DNA of 14,958 bases from Desulfatitalea sp. UBA4791 (GTDB taxonomy: Bacteria; Desulfobacterota; Desulfobacteria; Desulfobacterales; Desulfosarcinaceae), in assembly GCA_002402905.1 (NCBI GenBank), contig DHGT01000048.1, positions 5,357 to 20,314 of the forward strand. Reading direction: 5' to 3'. Both the position numbers and the translations under genes were made by a program. Positions 12,503 through 14,958 of the stretch are shown one piece after another (within the stretch, counting starts at the first letter, position 1; each line of letters opens with the position of its first letter). The notes beneath the pieces were generated by a model that was given only the letters and a program-made list of their open reading frames with translations, was not told the DNA's origin and did no database searches.

Positions 12503-13276
12503 ATGAGTTTAAAGCAATTGATGGATCTATCGGGGAAGGTGGCGGTTATTACGGGCGGATCGCGGGGCCTCGGCCTCCAGATGACCGAAGCGTTGGGTGA
12601 ATTGGGCGCCAAGGTGGCCATTACCGCCCGCAAGCAACACGAGCTGGACGCGGCCGCCGAGCAGCTGTCGGCCCAAGGCATCGACGTGCTGACCTGTTCA
12701 GCCGACCTCTCCAGATACGAGACCATACCCACCGTGGTGGACCGCGTCATCGAAAAGTTCGGTCGAATTGACATTCTGGTCAACAACGCGGGCACCACCT
12801 GGGGCGCCCCGGCCGAGGATCATCCGGCCGATGCCTGGCACAAGGTGCTCAACCTCAATGTCAATGCGCTTTTCTTCCTGACGCAGCTCGTCGCCAAACG
12901 CTGCATGATTCCCAACCGGTGGGGCAAGGTCATCAACGTCGCATCGGTGGCCGGGCTGAAGGGCAACCCGCCGGGCATGGACACCATCGCCTACAACACC
13001 AGCAAAGGGGCGGTCGTCAACTTCACGCGCGCCCTGGCTGCCGAGTGGGGCAAGTACAACATCAACGTGAATGCCATTTGCCCGGGCGTTTTTCCGACCA
13101 AAATCGCCAAAGTCCTGGTGGACACCATGAGCGACATGATTCTGGCCACGACACCGCTGGGCCGCATGGGCGGACCGGAAGATCTCAAGGGCCTGGTGGC
13201 GCTTTTCGCCTCGGAGGCCGGCCGTCACATTACCGGACAGTGGGTGGCAGTGGACGGCGGCGCATCGGTGATTTAG
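12503..13276 (+). CDS. short-chain dehydrogenase/reductase (SDR) family oxidoreductase
   Basis: This 257-residue classical SDR has the cofactor loop TGGSRGLG (17-24), NNAG (94-97), the catalytic set Asn118, Ser148, Tyr164 and Lys168 (YNTSK), and the PG motif ICPGVFPT (192-199). Arg43 (in TARK) lies at the end of the second strand, where a basic residue favours NADP(H); that preference is inference. It resembles gluconate-5-dehydrogenase or 3-oxoacyl-ACP reductase-like enzymes, but the substrate cannot be assigned. Two adjacent ATG codons exist; I use the one at 12503, which puts AGGAG 6 bases upstream, rather than 12500 (3 bases). It is followed after 23 bases by the carboxyltransferase gene and is divergent from the MFS gene. 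A role in an acyl-CoA or hydroxy/oxo-acid pathway with the carboxyltransferase is plausible. Confidence 0.92.
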   Translation: MSLKQLMDLSGKVAVITGGSRGLGLQMTEALGELGAKVAITARKQHELDAAAEQLSAQGIDVLTCSADLSRYETIPTVVDRVIEKFGRIDILVNNAGTTWGAPAEDHPADAWHKVLNLNVNALFFLTQLVAKRCMIPNRWGKVINVASVAGLKGNPPGMDTIAYNTSKGAVVNFTRALAAEWGKYNINVNAICPGVFPTKIAKVLVDTMSDMILATTPLGRMGGPEDLKGLVALFASEAGRHITGQWVAVDGGASVI

Positions 13277-13299
13277 TGTTCGACATCAGAAAGGTTCAG

Positions 13300-14904
13300 A
13301 TGATGAGTACCCCCAGTCAAGGGAATCCGGAAAGTGGTCATTCCATTCGACCCGAGTTGGCCGAGCTGATCGAGCGCACCGCACTGGGTCTCGACGAAAA
13401 CCGGCCGGAGGCGGTCGCCCGTCGGCAGAAAAAGAATCAACGCACGACACGCACCAACGTGGAAGACTTTTGTGATCCCGACAGTTTTATCGAGTACGGA
13501 GGGTTGGCCATCGCCGCCCAGCGCATGCGCAGAAGCGAAGAAGAATTGAGAGTCAAGACGCCGGCCGACGGCCTGATCGCCGGCATCGGATCGGTCAATG
13601 GCGACCTGTTCGGCGAAGAGAATACCCGCTGTCTGATTTTGGCTTACGATTACACGGTGCTGGCGGGGACCCAGGGCCATTTCAGCCACAAAAAGATGGA
13701 CCGCATGTTGAAGCTGGCCCACGAGCAGGCGATTCCCCTGGTCCTGTTCGCCGAGGGCGGCGGCGGCAGGCCCGGCGATGTGGATGCCGGCGGTGTGGTC
13801 ATCGCCGGCCTGGATCTCTCCACCTTTGCCCTGTTCGGCGGGTTCAGCGGCAAGGCGCCGCTGGTGGGTATCGTTTCCGGCCCCTGTTTCGCCGGTAATG
13901 CGGCCCTGCTGGGTTGCTGCGACGTGATCATCGCTGCCCGGAATTCAAATATCGGCATGGGCGGACCGGTGATGATCGAGGGTGGCGGGTTGGGCGTCTT
14001 CCGGCCCGAAGAGGTCGGTCCCATGGATGTGCAGACCGCCAACGGTGTCGTGGATATCCCGGTAGCAGACGATGTCGAGGCCGTCGCCGTGGCCAAGCGA
14101 TATCTCTCCTATTTTCAAGGTCGGACCAAGGATTGGCAGGCGCCCGATCCGATGCCCCTGCGCGACATCATCCCGGAAAACCGGCGGCGCACCTACGACA
14201 TGAAGCGGGTCATCGAGGGCATCGCCGATATGGGATCGTTCCTGCAGCTGCGGCCCGACTACGGCCAGGGGATCATCGCGGGGTTTATCCGTATCGAAGG
14301 CCACCCGTTCGGCGTCATCGCCAACAACTGTCAGCACATGGCCGGCGCCATCGAAGCCGAGGATGCCGACAATGCGGCCCGCCTGATGCAGATCTGCAAT
14401 GTGCACGGCATTCCCATCCTGAGCCTCATCGACACGCCCGGCTTCATGGTCGGTCCGGAGATCGAGACCCGCGCCCAGGTGCGCCATGTGTGCCGCATGT
14501 TTGTCATCGGCTCCCACGTGTCGGTGCCCTACTTCTCGGTGGTGACCCGCAGGGGATACGGTTTGGGCGCCATGGCCATGGCCAGGGGCGGTTTTCACGA
14601 ATCCGCCTTCACGGCCTCATGGCCCACCGGCGAGTTCGGCGGCATGGGTCTGGAAGGGGCGGTCAAGGCCGGCTTCAAGAGAGAGCTCGAAGCCCAGCAG
14701 GATCCCCAGGCCAGGGAAGCGCTTTTCAATCAGCTGCTCAGCCAGCTCTACGAGCGCGGCAAGGCGGTCAACATGGCCGCCTACCTGGAGATTGACGCGG
14801 TGATCGATCCGGCCGATACCCGCCGGTGGATCATGAAAGGGTTCATGTCGGCACCCAGCCGAACGGCCAAGGAGGCCAATCAACCCTATATCGATCCGGT
14901 TTAA
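13300..14904 (+). CDS. acyl-CoA carboxylase carboxyltransferase (beta) subunit
   Basis: This 534-residue protein belongs to the propionyl-/methylcrotonyl-CoA carboxylase beta and decarboxylase carboxyltransferase family. It has both crotonase-like halves. The N-half carries FAEGGGGRPGD (150-160) and SGPCFAGNAALLGCCDVI (193-210). The C-half carries IDTPGFMVG (377-385), TRRGYGLGAMAM (416-427) and WPTGEFGGMGLEGAV (441-455). Such subunits transfer CO2 between biotin and an acyl-CoA alpha carbon. No biotin carboxylase or biotin carrier gene lies in the window. I used ATG 13300, with AAGG 5 bases upstream; an adjacent ATG at 13303 is possible. Frames open upstream of it only shadow the SDR gene. 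With the SDR it may process an acyl-CoA; the exact substrate is unknown. Length and motifs are normal for the family. Confidence 0.93.
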   Translation: MMSTPSQGNPESGHSIRPELAELIERTALGLDENRPEAVARRQKKNQRTTRTNVEDFCDPDSFIEYGGLAIAAQRMRRSEEELRVKTPADGLIAGIGSVNGDLFGEENTRCLILAYDYTVLAGTQGHFSHKKMDRMLKLAHEQAIPLVLFAEGGGGRPGDVDAGGVVIAGLDLSTFALFGGFSGKAPLVGIVSGPCFAGNAALLGCCDVIIAARNSNIGMGGPVMIEGGGLGVFRPEEVGPMDVQTANGVVDIPVADDVEAVAVAKRYLSYFQGRTKDWQAPDPMPLRDIIPENRRRTYDMKRVIEGIADMGSFLQLRPDYGQGIIAGFIRIEGHPFGVIANNCQHMAGAIEAEDADNAARLMQICNVHGIPILSLIDTPGFMVGPEIETRAQVRHVCRMFVIGSHVSVPYFSVVTRRGYGLGAMAMARGGFHESAFTASWPTGEFGGMGLEGAVKAGFKRELEAQQDPQAREALFNQLLSQLYERGKAVNMAAYLEIDAVIDPADTRRWIMKGFMSAPSRTAKEANQPYIDPV

Positions 14905-14918
14905 CCAACCGTTTTTTT
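14897..14918 (+). terminator. weak intrinsic terminator after the carboxyltransferase gene
   Basis: CGGTT and AACCG pair around a 5-base loop, directly followed by seven T residues. The stem overlaps the final codons and stop. The 5-base stem is short, so it is a modest call, but a T7 run immediately behind it fits Rho-independent termination. The remaining bases to the window end show no gene. Confidence 0.45.
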
Positions 14919-14958
14919 AGGACTTTCATCCGTCCATCGACCGGCCGGTCCCGCCTTT

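Noticed and set aside
12919..13299. Upstream extension of the carboxyltransferase frame
   Set aside because: It overlaps the SDR gene in another frame and has no domain similarity; a ribosome binding site precedes the ATG at 13300.
1..14958. CRISPR arrays, tRNA or rRNA genes, insertion sequences
   Set aside because: No regular repeat-spacer pattern, tRNA-like cloverleaf sequence, rRNA segment or transposase motif was seen on reading.

Overview
The window is GC-rich, tightly packed and almost entirely coding. It looks like the chromosome of an anaerobic Desulfobacterota-type sulfate reducer (Desulfosarcina/Desulfobacteraceae-like). The evidence is the set of genes rather than any marker: Hdr-type iron-sulfur flavoproteins, MvhD, MetV/MetF, TusA/DsrE sulfur-relay proteins, a sigma-54 activator and a ferredoxin-nitroreductase. 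No rRNA, tRNA, CRISPR array or insertion sequence was seen.

Region 1 (1-8445, minus strand) is one apparent operon of twelve genes, read right to left. The order is a TusA-fold protein without its cysteine, TusA, MvhD, a short HdrA, a long HdrA, a small helix-turn-helix protein, HdrC, HdrB, DsrE, an unrecognised cysteine-rich protein, MetV and MetF. MetF runs off the left edge. Gaps are 1-75 bases, and nearly every gene has a clear AGGAG-like ribosome binding site. Hdr-MvhD-MetVF is a known arrangement for flavin-based methylene-tetrahydrofolate reductase complexes in acetogens. The unusual part is that it is joined here to TusA and DsrE, which in sulfur oxidisers feed sulfane sulfur to Hdr-like complexes. 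The operon therefore physically links one-carbon and sulfur-carrier chemistry.

Region 2 (8446-10092) is the control region. A canonical -24/-12 (sigma-54) promoter lies just upstream of the operon, pointing into it. A perfect 14-base palindrome lies behind it. A divergent gene encodes a sigma-54 activator (PAS, AAA+, Fis-type HTH) whose PAS domain carries a cysteine cluster. The likely model is that this activator senses redox state or a ligand and switches on the Hdr/TusA/MetVF operon.

Region 3 (10114-12315, minus strand) holds an MFS transporter followed 12 bases later by a ferredoxin-nitroreductase fusion. Region 4 (12503-14904, plus strand) is divergent from it, with an SDR oxidoreductase followed by an acyl-CoA carboxylase carboxyltransferase subunit. 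The promoter region between them has back-to-back sigma-70-like elements. The substrates of regions 3 and 4 cannot be read from the sequence; an organic or acyl-CoA pathway with carboxylate uptake is a reasonable guess.
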